From the NCBI RefSeq assembly GCF_006363815.1, contig NZ_RRYT01000002.1, forward strand, positions 124,001 through 188,000: a stretch of 64,000 nucleotides of DNA. Reading direction: 5' to 3'. Positions 8,984 to 17,028 of this stretch are shown here, piece after piece. The stretch's first letter is position 1, and every line of letters begins with the position of its first letter. The stretch is from Thermomonospora catenispora. Its GTDB lineage: Bacteria > Actinomycetota > Actinomycetes > Streptosporangiales > Streptosporangiaceae. The translations under genes were made by a program, and so were the position numbers. The notes beneath the pieces are model-generated. The model made no database searches and was not told the origin of the DNA. It saw only the letters and a program-made list of their open reading frames with translations.

Positions 8984-10036
8984 ATGTCTCGCCGTGCAGC
9001 GACGTTGGTCGTCGCGAGCTTTCTGATCTTCGCGTTGTGCGTCGTCGGGGTGCTGCTGCCGGTGCCGTATGTGGCGCTGATGCCGGGGCCGACGTACAAC
9101 ACCCTGAGCAAGAACCAGGACGGCAAGCCGCTGATCAGCATCGAGGGGCGGCAGGTGTACGAGGACGGGGGGCACCTGAACTTCACGACGGTGGCCTACC
9201 GGGGCGGTCCTGGGAACCGGATCGACCTGCTGACGGCGCTGCGCGGCTGGCTGGCCAAGGACACCGCGATCGTCCCGGAGGAGACGGTCTTCCCCAAGGG
9301 CGAGACGGTGGAGGACGTCGAGCGGGAGAACACCCAGCAGATGGCCGACTCCCAGGAGAAGGCCGTCGTGGCCGCGCTCCGCCAGCTGAACATCACGGTG
9401 GGGGTGCGGGTGCTGGTCGACTCGGTGCAGAAGGGGATGCCCGCCGACGGCCTGCTGCGGCCCGGCGACGAGATCGTGGCGGTGGACGGGGCCGAGGTGA
9501 CGGGGGTGGCCGCCGTCACCGAGAAGATGAGCGCCCGCAGGCCGGGCGACCGGGTCACGCTGCGGGTGCTGCGCGACGGCAAGGAGCAGGACGTCACGCT
9601 CGCCACCGTCGCCGCTCCGGACGGGAGCCGTCCGCTGGTCGGCGTCGTGCTGGGGGAGTCCTACCGGTTCCCGTTCAAGGTGACGATCACCGTGGGCGAC
9701 GTCGGCGGGCCGAGCGCCGGGCTGATGTTCTCCCTGGCCATCGTGGACAAGCTCACCCCGGGGCCGCTGACCGGCGGGAAGTTCGTGGCCGGCACCGGCA
9801 CCATCGACACCGACGGCAAGGTCGGCCCGATCGGCGGCATCCAGCAGAAGATGGTCGCCGCCCGGAGGGCCGGCGCCACCGTCTTCCTCACCCCGGCCGA
9901 CAACTGCATCGACGCGGTGGCCGCCGCCCCCAAGGGCCTGCGCCTGGTCCGCGTCGAGAGCCTGAGCGGCGCCATCTCCGCACTGAACGCCCTGAACAGC
10001 GGCAAGGGCGACGTTCCCTCCTGTCCGGGAGGCTGA
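8984..10036 (+). CDS. Membrane-anchored PDZ domain / Lon-type (S16) serine protease, YlbL-like
   Basis: 350 residues with one N-terminal membrane segment (about 8-28, ATLVVASFLIFALCVVGVLL), so the rest is predicted outside the cytoplasm. A PDZ domain lies around residues 140-210 (GMPADGLLRPGDEIVAVDG). The C-terminal Lon-like domain has the catalytic Ser in GGPSAGLMF (about residue 244) and Lys in GPIGGIQQK (about 289). This is the YlbL/SdrC-type family of Gram-positive bacteria, a surface protease; the physiological target here is unknown. The 208 bp before it contain no convincing gene. Confidence 0.92.
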   Translation: MSRRAATLVVASFLIFALCVVGVLLPVPYVALMPGPTYNTLSKNQDGKPLISIEGRQVYEDGGHLNFTTVAYRGGPGNRIDLLTALRGWLAKDTAIVPEETVFPKGETVEDVERENTQQMADSQEKAVVAALRQLNITVGVRVLVDSVQKGMPADGLLRPGDEIVAVDGAEVTGVAAVTEKMSARRPGDRVTLRVLRDGKEQDVTLATVAAPDGSRPLVGVVLGESYRFPFKVTITVGDVGGPSAGLMFSLAIVDKLTPGPLTGGKFVAGTGTIDTDGKVGPIGGIQQKMVAARRAGATVFLTPADNCIDAVAAAPKGLRLVRVESLSGAISALNALNSGKGDVPSCPGG

Positions 10037-10051
10037 GTTCGCGAAAACGAT

Positions 10052-10080
10052 TTGTGCCCGGCCCCGCCTGCCTCTACAGT
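10052..10080 (+). promoter_or_regulatory. Promoter of first initiator tRNA gene
   Basis: TTGTGC (-35) and TACAGT (-10) separated by exactly 17 bp, ending 14 bp before the mature tRNA 5' end. Matches the housekeeping sigma-70-type consensus well. Confidence 0.65.
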
Positions 10081-10094
10081 GAATGTGCACTCGA

Positions 10095-10168
10095 CGCGGG
10101 GTGGAGCAGTTCGGCAGCTCGCTGGGCTCATAACCCAGAGGTCGCAGGTTCAAATCCTGCCCCCGCTA
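10095..10168 (+). tRNA. tRNA-fMet (initiator, CAT anticodon), copy 1, no encoded CCA
   Basis: Full cloverleaf: acceptor CGCGGGG/CCCCGCT with a C1:U72 mismatch, anticodon stem-loop CTGGG-CTCATAA-CCCAG with three consecutive G:C pairs, and T-arm GCAGG-TTCAAAT-CCTGC. The unpaired 1:72 position and the GGG/CCC anticodon stem identify an initiator rather than elongator Met tRNA. The gene is followed by ACTGAT, so CCA must be added after transcription. It differs from copy 2 at one D-loop base (C instead of T). Confidence 0.96.
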
Positions 10169-10175
10169 CTGATCC

Positions 10176-10202
10176 GAGGGCCGGCCCGCCGGGCCGGCCC
10201 TC
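10176..10202 (+). terminator. Hairpin after tRNA-fMet copy 1
   Basis: A perfect 12-bp stem GAGGGCCGGCCC / GGGCCGGCCCTC with a GCC loop, 7 bp after the tRNA. Likely intrinsic terminator of a single-tRNA transcript. Confidence 0.7.
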
Positions 10203-10309
10203 GCGGCTGTTCGGGCCGGGTCCGTGCGCCCCGGCCCGCCGCGCCCGGACCCGGCCGGAGGGGCCGCGCCGGTGCCGGACGGCCGGGAGGCCCCTCCGGC
10301 GCCGTCGGT

Positions 10310-10338
10310 TTGCACAAGGGCCACCGGCCCCATAAAGT
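10310..10338 (+). promoter_or_regulatory. Promoter of second initiator tRNA gene
   Basis: TTGCAC (-35), 17-bp spacer, TAAAGT (-10), ending 13 bp before the tRNA. Same geometry as the promoter of copy 1, so each tRNA is its own transcription unit. Confidence 0.7.
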
Positions 10339-10351
10339 TAAGTGCTGTCGA

Positions 10352-10428
10352 CGCGGGGTGGAGCAGTTCGGTAGCTCGCTGGGCTCATAACCCAGAGGTC
10401 GCAGGTTCAAATCCTGCCCCCGCTACCA
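10352..10428 (+). tRNA. tRNA-fMet (initiator, CAT anticodon), copy 2, with encoded CCA
   Basis: Same cloverleaf as copy 1 (C1:U72 mismatch, CTGGG-CTCATAA-CCCAG anticodon arm, GCAGG-TTCAAAT-CCTGC T-arm) but with T instead of C in the D-loop and a genome-encoded CCA at 10426-10428. An initiator tRNA by the same criteria. Confidence 0.97.
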
Positions 10429-10433
10429 CGTCC

Positions 10434-10465
10434 GAAGAGCCGGCCGCGACCGCGGCCGGCTCTTC
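10434..10465 (+). terminator. Hairpin after tRNA-fMet copy 2
   Basis: A perfect 14-bp stem (GAAGAGCCGGCCGC / GCGGCCGGCTCTTC) with a GACC loop, 5 bp after CCA, followed by a short GTGTG stretch. Likely intrinsic terminator. Confidence 0.72.
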
Positions 10466-10555
10466 GTGTGCCTCCGTCCCGCCGCGTGTCCGCGCCGCAC
10501 CGCCTTCCGGCCCCCGTTCCTCGGGGGCGCGCACCGGCGGGGATAGCCTCAGGGC

Positions 10556-10915
10556 ATGCGCGCATGGGTCGCCGGACTGCTGGACGTGGTCGGTGTGGTG
10601 GTGTTCGTGGCGGTCGGCCGGGCCAGCCACGAGGAGTCCGGGACGCTGACCGGCGTCGCCTCGACGGCGTGGCCGTTCCTGGCGGGGCTGGCGGTCGGAT
10701 GGGCGGTCGGGCGGGCCCGGCGGAGGCCGTGGGCGCTGTTCCCGGCCGGCGTCGTGATCTGGGCGACGACCGTGGCCGGCGGGATGGCGCTGCGGGCGGC
10801 GACCGGACAGGGGACCGCGCCCGCCTTCGTGATCGTGGCGGCCTCGTTCCTGGCGCTGGCGCTGCTGGGGTGGCGGCTGGTGGCGCGGCTGGCCGCGCGG
10901 CCCGCGGCGACCTGA
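10556..10915 (+). CDS. DUF3054 family membrane protein
   Basis: 119 residues with four hydrophobic segments: LLDVVGVVVFVAVGRASH, the AWPFLAGLAVGWAVGRARRRP region, ALFPAGVVIWATTVAGGMALR, and AFVIVAASFLALALLGWRL. The early D-V-V...V-F-V-A-x-G-R-x-S-H motif and the W-P-F-L-x-G motif are the marks of DUF3054. Integral membrane, function unknown. It is a single gene between the tRNA pair and the FAAL cluster; the 119 bp after it appear to hold the FAAL promoter. Confidence 0.88.
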   Translation: MRAWVAGLLDVVGVVVFVAVGRASHEESGTLTGVASTAWPFLAGLAVGWAVGRARRRPWALFPAGVVIWATTVAGGMALRAATGQGTAPAFVIVAASFLALALLGWRLVARLAARPAAT

Positions 10916-10963
10916 TCCGCCGCGGGCGCACGCGGAGACGGCCGGCACGGGGGCGCCGCTTGG

Positions 10964-10992
10964 TTGACGGGCGCCGTCGCCGCTGGTGAAGT
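10964..10992 (+). promoter_or_regulatory. Candidate promoter for the FAAL gene
   Basis: TTGACG, 17-bp spacer, TGAAGT, ending 42 bp before the FAAL ATG. The -35 is near consensus, the -10 is weak. Confidence 0.4.
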
Positions 10993-11034
10993 TGCCCCGA
11001 ATCGCCCAGGTGAGGATTTTCCGGAAGGGACGGG

Positions 11035-12705
11035 ATGAGCTCAGCGCTGCGCGAATGGCTGGACAAGCCGCAGGCCGATCGGGGTGTCCACCTGGCCGCC
11101 GAGGACGGCGGCTGGGAGTACCGCGATTATCCGGCGCTGGCGTCCGCCGCCAAGCGGAGCGCGGCGGCGCTGATCGAGGCCGGGGTGCGGCCCGGCGACG
11201 TGGTGTGCGTGGTGCTGCCCACCGACTTCACCTGCATCGAGACGTTCTTCGGGGTGTGGGCGGCGGGTGCGACGGTGTGCCTGATCACACCGCCGCTGTT
11301 CCAGGACGGCGACGAGTACGTGGCGCACGTGGCGGCCATCCTGCGGCAGGCCCGGCCGGCGCTGACGGTGGCCTCCGCGGACCTGGCCGAGCCGATCGGC
11401 CGGGCGCTGGAGGCGGCCGGGATCGGCGGGCGGCCGTGGACGCCGCGGCAGGCCGACCACGAGGCCGATCTGCAGCCGGCCGGTGAGCTGGCGCTGCTGC
11501 AGTTCACCTCCGGGTCCAGCGGCGAGCCGCGGGGGGTGATGGTCACCTGGGCCAACCTGGAGGCCAACCGCGACCTGATCGTCCGCACCGCCGACTACCA
11601 GGACGGCGACGAGATCGCCTCCTGGCTGCCGCTGTACCACGACATGGGGCTGATCGGCTGCTTCCTCACCCCCGTCACCCGGCAGGGGACGCTGTGGCTG
11701 ATGCGGCCCGACCAGTTCATCCGCGACCCGGCGCGCTGGGTGCGGTGCTTTGCGAACGCCGCGCACACCGCCGCGCCGCCGTTCGCGTACGCCTACGCCG
11801 CGCGCCGGATCAAGCCCGAGCAGCTGGAGGGGGTGGACCTGTCGGGCTGGCGGACCGCGATCGTGGGGGCCGAGCCGATCGACCCCCATGCACTGGAGGT
11901 CTTCGCCCGGCTGGTGGAGCCGTACGGGTTCTCCCGGCACTCGTTCAAGCCCGCCTACGGGATGGCCGAGACCACGCTGCTGGTCACCGCGGACACCGCC
12001 GACCGCGATCCGCTGGCGGTGCGGCCCGACCCGCAGACGCTGGTGTTCGGCGAGCCGGTGACCGTCCTGGAGCGGCGCCCGCTCGGGCCGGACTCGCTGG
12101 GCGCCAAGTCCGGCTGGGTGGTCGGCACCGGGACGCCGGCGCCGGAGGTGCCGGTCGTCATCGTCGACGACGAGGGCCGCGAGCTGCCGCCCGGGCATCT
12201 GGGCGAGATCGTGGTCGGCGGGGCGTCGGCCTGCCCGGGCTACTACGCCGGGGCGGAGGGCAGGTCGACCAGGTTCGCCGACGGGCGGGTCTACACCGGC
12301 GACGCCGGCTTCTTCCACGACGGGCAGCTGTTCGTGCTGGGCCGGATGGGCGACAGCATCAAGGTCCGCGGGCGCAGCGTGTACGTGGAGGACCTGGAGG
12401 CCCGGGTCGCCGAGATCACCGGGCTGGGCAAGGGCCGGATCGTGATGGTCGGGGTGCCGGGGGCGGGCTCCACCGGGGTCGCGCTGTTCGCCGAGACCGG
12501 GTCGGCCGAGTGGGAGCCGCGGGTGCGCGAGTTCCTGCGCCGGCGGCTGGGCGACGAGGTGCGGGTGACCATCGTGGTCGGATCCGGGCTGATCCAGCGG
12601 ACCTCCAGCGGCAAGCCCCGGCGCCGCCACATGTGGGAGCGGCTGCAGGCCGGCCGCATGGCGGGCGCCCGGGTGCTGGGCCGAGGGAACCCCGACACCT
12701 TGTAA
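11035..12705 (+). CDS. Fatty acyl-AMP ligase (FAAL)-like AMP-dependent synthetase
   Basis: 556 residues of the acyl-adenylate-forming superfamily. The P-loop-like A3 motif is LLQFTSGSSGEPRGVMVT, followed by the FAAL-typical SWLPLYHDMGLIG, then KPAYGMAETTLLV (A5), VYTGDAGF (A7), and the C-terminal lysine region TSSGKPRR (A10). FAALs activate fatty acids as acyl-AMP and pass them to an acyl carrier protein instead of CoA. No polyketide synthase or acyl carrier gene lies within the window, so the acceptor is unknown. The P450-SDR-TetR unit follows on the same strand, with a promoter overlapping this gene's stop codon. Confidence 0.88.
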   Translation: MSSALREWLDKPQADRGVHLAAEDGGWEYRDYPALASAAKRSAAALIEAGVRPGDVVCVVLPTDFTCIETFFGVWAAGATVCLITPPLFQDGDEYVAHVAAILRQARPALTVASADLAEPIGRALEAAGIGGRPWTPRQADHEADLQPAGELALLQFTSGSSGEPRGVMVTWANLEANRDLIVRTADYQDGDEIASWLPLYHDMGLIGCFLTPVTRQGTLWLMRPDQFIRDPARWVRCFANAAHTAAPPFAYAYAARRIKPEQLEGVDLSGWRTAIVGAEPIDPHALEVFARLVEPYGFSRHSFKPAYGMAETTLLVTADTADRDPLAVRPDPQTLVFGEPVTVLERRPLGPDSLGAKSGWVVGTGTPAPEVPVVIVDDEGRELPPGHLGEIVVGGASACPGYYAGAEGRSTRFADGRVYTGDAGFFHDGQLFVLGRMGDSIKVRGRSVYVEDLEARVAEITGLGKGRIVMVGVPGAGSTGVALFAETGSAEWEPRVREFLRRRLGDEVRVTIVVGSGLIQRTSSGKPRRRHMWERLQAGRMAGARVLGRGNPDTL

Positions 12706-12728
12706 GTAATTCCTTGCCTACCTATGGA
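12700..12728 (+). promoter_or_regulatory. Promoter of the P450-SDR-TetR unit
   Basis: TTGTAA, 17-bp spacer, TATGGA. The -35 overlaps the FAAL stop codon. The predicted start of transcription (about 12735) falls just before the inverted repeat at 12749-12773, a layout suited to repression by the TetR protein encoded at the end of the unit. Confidence 0.55.
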
Positions 12729-12748
12729 CTTCGGTATGCCCGCGAGAT

Positions 12749-12773
12749 AGAACGAAGCTGCAGAAATCGTTCT
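12749..12773 (+). promoter_or_regulatory. Candidate TetR operator (inverted repeat)
   Basis: AGAACGA-N11-TCGTTCT, perfect 7-bp arms, lying between a good promoter and the P450 ATG. Size and position fit a TetR-family operator; the gene at 15026 is the obvious candidate regulator. It also falls within a two-part hairpin (outer arms 12739-12746 and 12781-12788). Confidence 0.5.
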
Positions 12774-12796
12774 TCTGTTCCTCGCGGGAGGACCGC

Positions 12797-14146
12797 ATGC
12801 CCACCGTGCTCGCCCCCCCACCCCCGGGCAGCGACCTCAAGCCGGTTCTCGGCGACCCGGGTGTCCCGCTGATCGGTCACACCCTGCAGACCATGCACGA
12901 CCCGTTCGGGATCGCCCGCAACCGGTACCTGCGGTTCGGGCCGGTCTCCTGGGGATGGCTGCTGGGCCGCCGCATGGTCACCGTACAGGGCCCCGAGGCC
13001 GCCGAGACCGTCCTGGTCAACAAGGACAAGGCGTTCGCCAACGGCCCCGCGTGGACGTACTTCATCGGCCCGTTCTTCACCCGCGGCATCATGCTGCTGG
13101 ACTTCGAGGAGCACCTGCACCACCGGCGCATCATGCAGCAGGCGTTCACCAAGCCCAAGCTGCGCGCCTACGTGGAGGCGATGGGGCCGAGCATCGAACG
13201 CGGCGTCGAGGCCTGGACGCCGGGGGCGGGCTGGAGGTTCTACGACCACATCAAGCAGCTCACCCTGGACCTGGCCGTCGACGTGTTCATGGGCGTCGAG
13301 CTGGACCGCTCCGAGGCCGACCGGATCAACGGGGCGTTCATCGACGCCGTCCGGGCGGGCACCGCCCTCATCCGTTTCCCGGTGCCGGGCCTGCGCTGGC
13401 ACAAGGGCCTGCGGGCCCGCAAGACGCTGGAGGAGTTCTTCCGCCGGCACCTGCCGGCCAAGCGGCGCGACGGCGGAGACGATCTGTTCGCCGCCCTGTG
13501 CCAGGCCGAGACCGAGGACGGGCACCGCTTCACCGACGAGGACGTGGTCAACCACATGATCTTCGCGCTGATGGCGGCGCACGACACGTCCACCATCACC
13601 ATGACCACGATGGCCTACTACCTGGCCAAGCACCCCGAGTGGCAGGAGCGGGTGCGCGAGGAGTCCCGCGCCCTCGGCGGGCGCGTGCTCGGATTCGACG
13701 ACCTGGACGCGCTGACCTCTCTGGATCTGGTGATCAAGGAGGCCCAGCGGCTGGTGGCCCCCGTCCCGGCGCTGCCCCGCCTGGCCGTCAAGGACACCTC
13801 CGTCCTCGGCTACCACATCCCGCGGGGGACGCTCGTGGTGGTCCCGCTGCTGACCAACCACCGGATGCCGGAGGTCTGGAAGGACCCCGAGCGCTTCGAC
13901 CCCGAGCGGTTCGCCGAGCACCGCCGCGAGGACAAGGTCCACAAGTACGCCTGGGCCCCGTTCGGCGGCGGAGCGCACAAGTGCATCGGCATGCACTTCG
14001 CCGGGCTGCAGATCAAGTCGATCTTCCACCGGATCCTGCTGAACCACCGGTGGAGCGTCCCCGCCGACTACGAGTGGCCGCTGGACACCACCTCGCTGCC
14101 CTCGCCCGCCGACGGGCTTCCCGTGCGGCTGGAGAGGCTGTCGTGA
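12797..14146 (+). CDS. Cytochrome P450 (CYP136-like by context)
   Basis: 449 residues, ATG nine bases after GGGAGGA. The I-helix oxygen-activation motif is MAAHDTST, the K-helix ExxR is EAQR, and the heme-binding loop is FGGGAHKCIGMHFA with the axial Cys. No membrane anchor is seen, as expected for a bacterial soluble P450. The N-terminus PPPGSDLKPVLGDPGVPLIGH is close to my recollection of mycobacterial CYP136, which is also next to an SDR and a TetR gene (Rv3057c-Rv3059). The substrate is unknown; the adjacent FAAL hints at a lipid or sterol-like molecule. Confidence 0.93.
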   Translation: MPTVLAPPPPGSDLKPVLGDPGVPLIGHTLQTMHDPFGIARNRYLRFGPVSWGWLLGRRMVTVQGPEAAETVLVNKDKAFANGPAWTYFIGPFFTRGIMLLDFEEHLHHRRIMQQAFTKPKLRAYVEAMGPSIERGVEAWTPGAGWRFYDHIKQLTLDLAVDVFMGVELDRSEADRINGAFIDAVRAGTALIRFPVPGLRWHKGLRARKTLEEFFRRHLPAKRRDGGDDLFAALCQAETEDGHRFTDEDVVNHMIFALMAAHDTSTITMTTMAYYLAKHPEWQERVREESRALGGRVLGFDDLDALTSLDLVIKEAQRLVAPVPALPRLAVKDTSVLGYHIPRGTLVVVPLLTNHRMPEVWKDPERFDPERFAEHRREDKVHKYAWAPFGGGAHKCIGMHFAGLQIKSIFHRILLNHRWSVPADYEWPLDTTSLPSPADGLPVRLERLS

Positions 14147-14222
14147 CCGCGCCGGCGCACTGCGGCGTCTCCTGGGCGGTGCGGCGGCGCCGCGGAGCGC
14201 GCCCGGCGAACGGAGGACGCGC

Positions 14223-15026
14223 ATGAGCAAGGTCATCGCCATCACCGGAGCGGCGCGCGGGATCGGCCTGGCCACCGCGAAGACGCTCGCGGCCAAGGGC
14301 GCCGAGGTCGCGATCGGCGACATCGACGAGGCCGCGGCCGAGGAGGCCGGAGAACGGCTCGGCGCCCTCGCCATGCGGCTGGACGTCACCGACCGGGCCT
14401 CGTTCGAGGCGTTCCTCACCGAGACGGAGGAGCGGCTCGGCCGCCTCGACGTCCTGGTCAACAACGCCGGGATCATGCCGATCGGCCCGGTCACCGCCGA
14501 ATCGGAGGCCGACGCCCGCCGCTGCCTGGACGTCAACGTGCACGGCGTGATGACCGGCACCAAGCTGGCGCTGGAACGGATGCTGCCGCGCGCCCGCGGA
14601 CAGATCATCAACATCGCCTCGCTGGCGGGGGTGCTGCCCACCCCGGGTCTGGCGCTCTACAACGCCAGCAAGGCCGCGGTCGTGGCGTTCACCGAGGCGA
14701 CCCGGCTGGAGGTGCGGGACCGGGGCGTGCACGTGGGCGCCGTCCTGCCCTCCTTCACCAACACCGAGCTGATCGCCGGGACCCGCAGCCCTCGGGGCAT
14801 GCGCAACTGCGAGCCCGAGGAGGTCGCCGCCGCGGTGGTGCAGATGATCGCCCGCCCGCGGCCGCAGATCATCGTGCCGCGGATGCTCACCGGTCAGATC
14901 CGGATGATGGGGCTGATCCCCGACGGCGTGAAACGCTTCATGGCCCGCCGGTACGGGCTGGACACCCTCTTTTTGGATTTCGACCGCGAGGCCCGCAAGG
15001 GCTACGACGCGCGCATCCGCGGCTGA
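14223..15026 (+). CDS. SDR family oxidoreductase
   Basis: 267 residues, classical short-chain dehydrogenase. The cofactor-binding motif is ITGAARGIG, a downstream Asp (GDID) suggests NAD(H) preference, NNAG is present, and the catalytic triad is supplied by IASLAG (Ser) and YNASK (Tyr, Lys). The C-terminal extension past residue 215 (RRYGLDTLFLDFDREARKGYDARIRG) is typical of SDRs paired with CYP136-type P450s in mycobacteria, as recalled. Its stop overlaps the start of the TetR gene (TGATG), indicating translational coupling. Confidence 0.92.
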   Translation: MSKVIAITGAARGIGLATAKTLAAKGAEVAIGDIDEAAAEEAGERLGALAMRLDVTDRASFEAFLTETEERLGRLDVLVNNAGIMPIGPVTAESEADARRCLDVNVHGVMTGTKLALERMLPRARGQIINIASLAGVLPTPGLALYNASKAAVVAFTEATRLEVRDRGVHVGAVLPSFTNTELIAGTRSPRGMRNCEPEEVAAAVVQMIARPRPQIIVPRMLTGQIRMMGLIPDGVKRFMARRYGLDTLFLDFDREARKGYDARIRG

Positions 15027-15622
15027 TGGAGAGACTGCTGAGCAGGCCGGACGCCGATCAGCGCCCGCCCGACGCCCTCCAGGAGCGGATCCTGGACGCC
15101 GCGCTGGCGGAGTTCGAGGCCCACGGGCTGCGCCGGGTGAGCATGGAGGACGTCGCCCGGCGGGCCCGGGTCGCGCGCACCACCATCTACCGGCGCTTCG
15201 GCACCAAGGAACAGCTCGTGCAGGAGGTCATCCTGCGGGAGTGCCGGCGATTCCTGTCGGGGATCGCCGCGGCCACCGAAGGGCTGTCCGCCGAGGAGGC
15301 GCTGGTCGAGGGGTTCGTGGCCGGGCTGCGCCAGGCCCGGTCCAACCCCTTGCTGGCGCGGGTGGCGACCGGCGAGCCGGAGGCGTTCCTGCCGCAGCTC
15401 AGCATGAACGGCGGCGCGGTGATGCTGGCCGCGCGCGACATCCTGGCCGAACGGCTGGGCCGCGACCGGCCGGGCGCCGACCTGGACGGGGTGTGCGAGG
15501 TGCTGCTGCGGGTGGCGCTGTCGCTGCTGCTGGTGCCCGGCGGCGGGCTGGCGGTGGACGACGACAGCGCCCGCGCGTTCGCCCGCCGCTGCCTGCTGCG
15601 GCTGCTGCCCCCGCCGCGGTGA
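15026..15622 (+). CDS. TetR/AcrR family transcriptional regulator
   Basis: 198 residues. The N-terminal helix-turn-helix covers about residues 20-65 (RILDAALAEFEAHGLRRVSM, then VARRARVARTTIYRRFGTKE), a textbook TetR DNA-binding domain. The C-terminal ligand domain is helical and rich in Ala/Leu/Arg. It is translationally coupled to the SDR gene and most likely represses the P450-SDR-TetR unit through the inverted repeat at 12749-12773. The ligand is unknown. It converges on the lhgO gene, 12 bp away. Confidence 0.92.
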   Translation: MERLLSRPDADQRPPDALQERILDAALAEFEAHGLRRVSMEDVARRARVARTTIYRRFGTKEQLVQEVILRECRRFLSGIAAATEGLSAEEALVEGFVAGLRQARSNPLLARVATGEPEAFLPQLSMNGGAVMLAARDILAERLGRDRPGADLDGVCEVLLRVALSLLLVPGGGLAVDDDSARAFARRCLLRLLPPPR

Positions 15623-15634
15623 GGCGGGCCGGGC

Positions 15635-16810
15635 TCAGTCCGCCAGGACCCGGTCGGCGATGTGCTCGGCGATCGCCAGGGACGAGGTCGCGGCGGGGGA
15701 GGGGGCGTTGCGGACGGTGACGATCGGGCCCAGCTGGCCGATCCGGAAGTCGTCCACCAGCGACCCGTCGGGGTCCACCGCCTGCGCCCGCACCCCGGCC
15801 GGAGCGGGCACCAGGTCGGCGGTCCGCAGGGCCGGGACGAACGACCGCGCCTCGGCGGCGAACGCCCCCTTGACCGCCGAGCCGTACATCTCCTTCACCC
15901 CGGTCCTCCAGTGCCGCCGCGCCAGCCTCCGGAACCCCGGCCACCGCAGCGTCTCCCACACGTCCGCCGGCCGCAGATCACGCCGCCGGTAGCCCTCGCG
16001 GGCCAGCGCGAGCACGGCGTTCGGCCCCACGTCCACACCGCCGTCCACCCGCCGGGTGAAGTGCACGCCCAGGAACGGGTAGCGCGGGTCGGGCACCGGA
16101 TAGATCAGCCCCCGCACCAGGTGCGTGCGCTGCGGGACCAGCCGGTAGTACTCCCCGCGGAACGGCACGATCGCGGGGGCCGGATCGTCGCCCGCCAGCC
16201 GCGCCACCCGGTCCGAATGCAGCCCGGCGCACACCACCAGCCGGTCGAAGGCCAGCTCCTCGTTCACCACGACCCGGCCGCCGCTCCGGCGGATCCGCCT
16301 CACCTCGAACCCGAGCAGCACCGTCCCGCCCGCCGCGGTCACATCGTCGGCGAACGCCCGCGCCACGGCCGGGAAGTCCACGATCGCGGTGCGGGGGGAG
16401 TGCAGCGCCGCCACCCCCGCCGCGTGCGGCTCCACCTCACCGAGCCCGGCGGGGTCCAGCCAGCGCAGCCCCGGAACCCCGTTGGCGAGGGCGCGCCGTT
16501 GGATCTCCCGCAACCGCGACACCTCGCCCGCGTGCCGCGCCACGACGACCTTGCCGCACTCGATGTAGGGCAGCCCGCGTTCGAGGCAGTACTCCCTGAG
16601 CAGCTCGACGCCGCGGCGGCACAGGGTCGCCTTGAGCGACCCGGGCGCGTAGTACAGCCCCGCGTGGGCGACGCCGCTGTTGCGGCCGGTCTGGTGCGCG
16701 GCCAGCCGGTCCTCCTTCTCCAGCACGGTCACCCGCGCGCCGCGGGACGCCAGCCGCCGCGCCGTCGCCAGCCCGATGATCCCGCCGCCCACCACGCCGA
16801 TCGAAACCAC
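15635..16810 (-). CDS. lhgO: L-2-hydroxyglutarate oxidase LhgO-like FAD protein
   Basis: 391 residues of the DAO family of FAD-dependent oxidoreductases. The N-terminal dinucleotide fold is GVVGGGIIGLATARRL, followed by VLEKEDRLAAHQTGRNSGV, which is the hallmark of LhgO/YgaF proteins, and later by PFRGEYYRL and VPDPRYPFLGVHFTRR. The enzyme oxidises L-2-hydroxyglutarate to 2-oxoglutarate, a metabolite-repair reaction. It is a single gene, convergent with the TetR gene. Subfamily assignment is good; substrate has not been tested. Confidence 0.9.
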   Translation of the reverse strand: MVSIGVVGGGIIGLATARRLASRGARVTVLEKEDRLAAHQTGRNSGVAHAGLYYAPGSLKATLCRRGVELLREYCLERGLPYIECGKVVVARHAGEVSRLREIQRRALANGVPGLRWLDPAGLGEVEPHAAGVAALHSPRTAIVDFPAVARAFADDVTAAGGTVLLGFEVRRIRRSGGRVVVNEELAFDRLVVCAGLHSDRVARLAGDDPAPAIVPFRGEYYRLVPQRTHLVRGLIYPVPDPRYPFLGVHFTRRVDGGVDVGPNAVLALAREGYRRRDLRPADVWETLRWPGFRRLARRHWRTGVKEMYGSAVKGAFAAEARSFVPALRTADLVPAPAGVRAQAVDPDGSLVDDFRIGQLGPIVTVRNAPSPAATSSLAIAEHIADRVLAD

Positions 16811-16830
16811 GGCGTGACGTTAGCGCACCG

Positions 16831-17028
16831 TCAGCGGCCGCTTCCCAGGCGCTTGCGGGCCTGGCCGCGCAGCCGGCGGCGCTGGGAGGGGTCCAGCATC
16901 AGGTACGCCCCCACCGGCAGCGCGATGATCCCCAGCACGATGAGCGTCGCGACCAGCGGGCCCAAGAACTTCAGGACGAGGAACGTCACGGCGATCCCGC
17001 CGACGACGTACACGGCCTTCCCTGCCAT
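16831..17028 (-). CDS. Small membrane protein
   Basis: 65 residues from an ATG with a strong GGAGGTG ribosome-binding site five bases upstream; this start was preferred over a longer upstream frame without such a site. The protein has one or two hydrophobic stretches (VYVVGGIAVTFLVLKFLGPL and ATLIVLGIIALPVGAYLML) followed by a basic tail (RRRLRGQARKRLGSGR), so it is a short integral membrane protein with a cytoplasmic positive end. No family is recognised. It lies between lhgO and hisN on the same strand. Confidence 0.65.
   Translation of the reverse strand: MAGKAVYVVGGIAVTFLVLKFLGPLVATLIVLGIIALPVGAYLMLDPSQRRRLRGQARKRLGSGR

Noticed and set aside
10095-10428. tRNA genes as an integration (att) site
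   Set aside because: The repeated tRNA sequence could mimic att repeats, but the 183 bp between contains no integrase or foreign-looking DNA and each copy has its own promoter.
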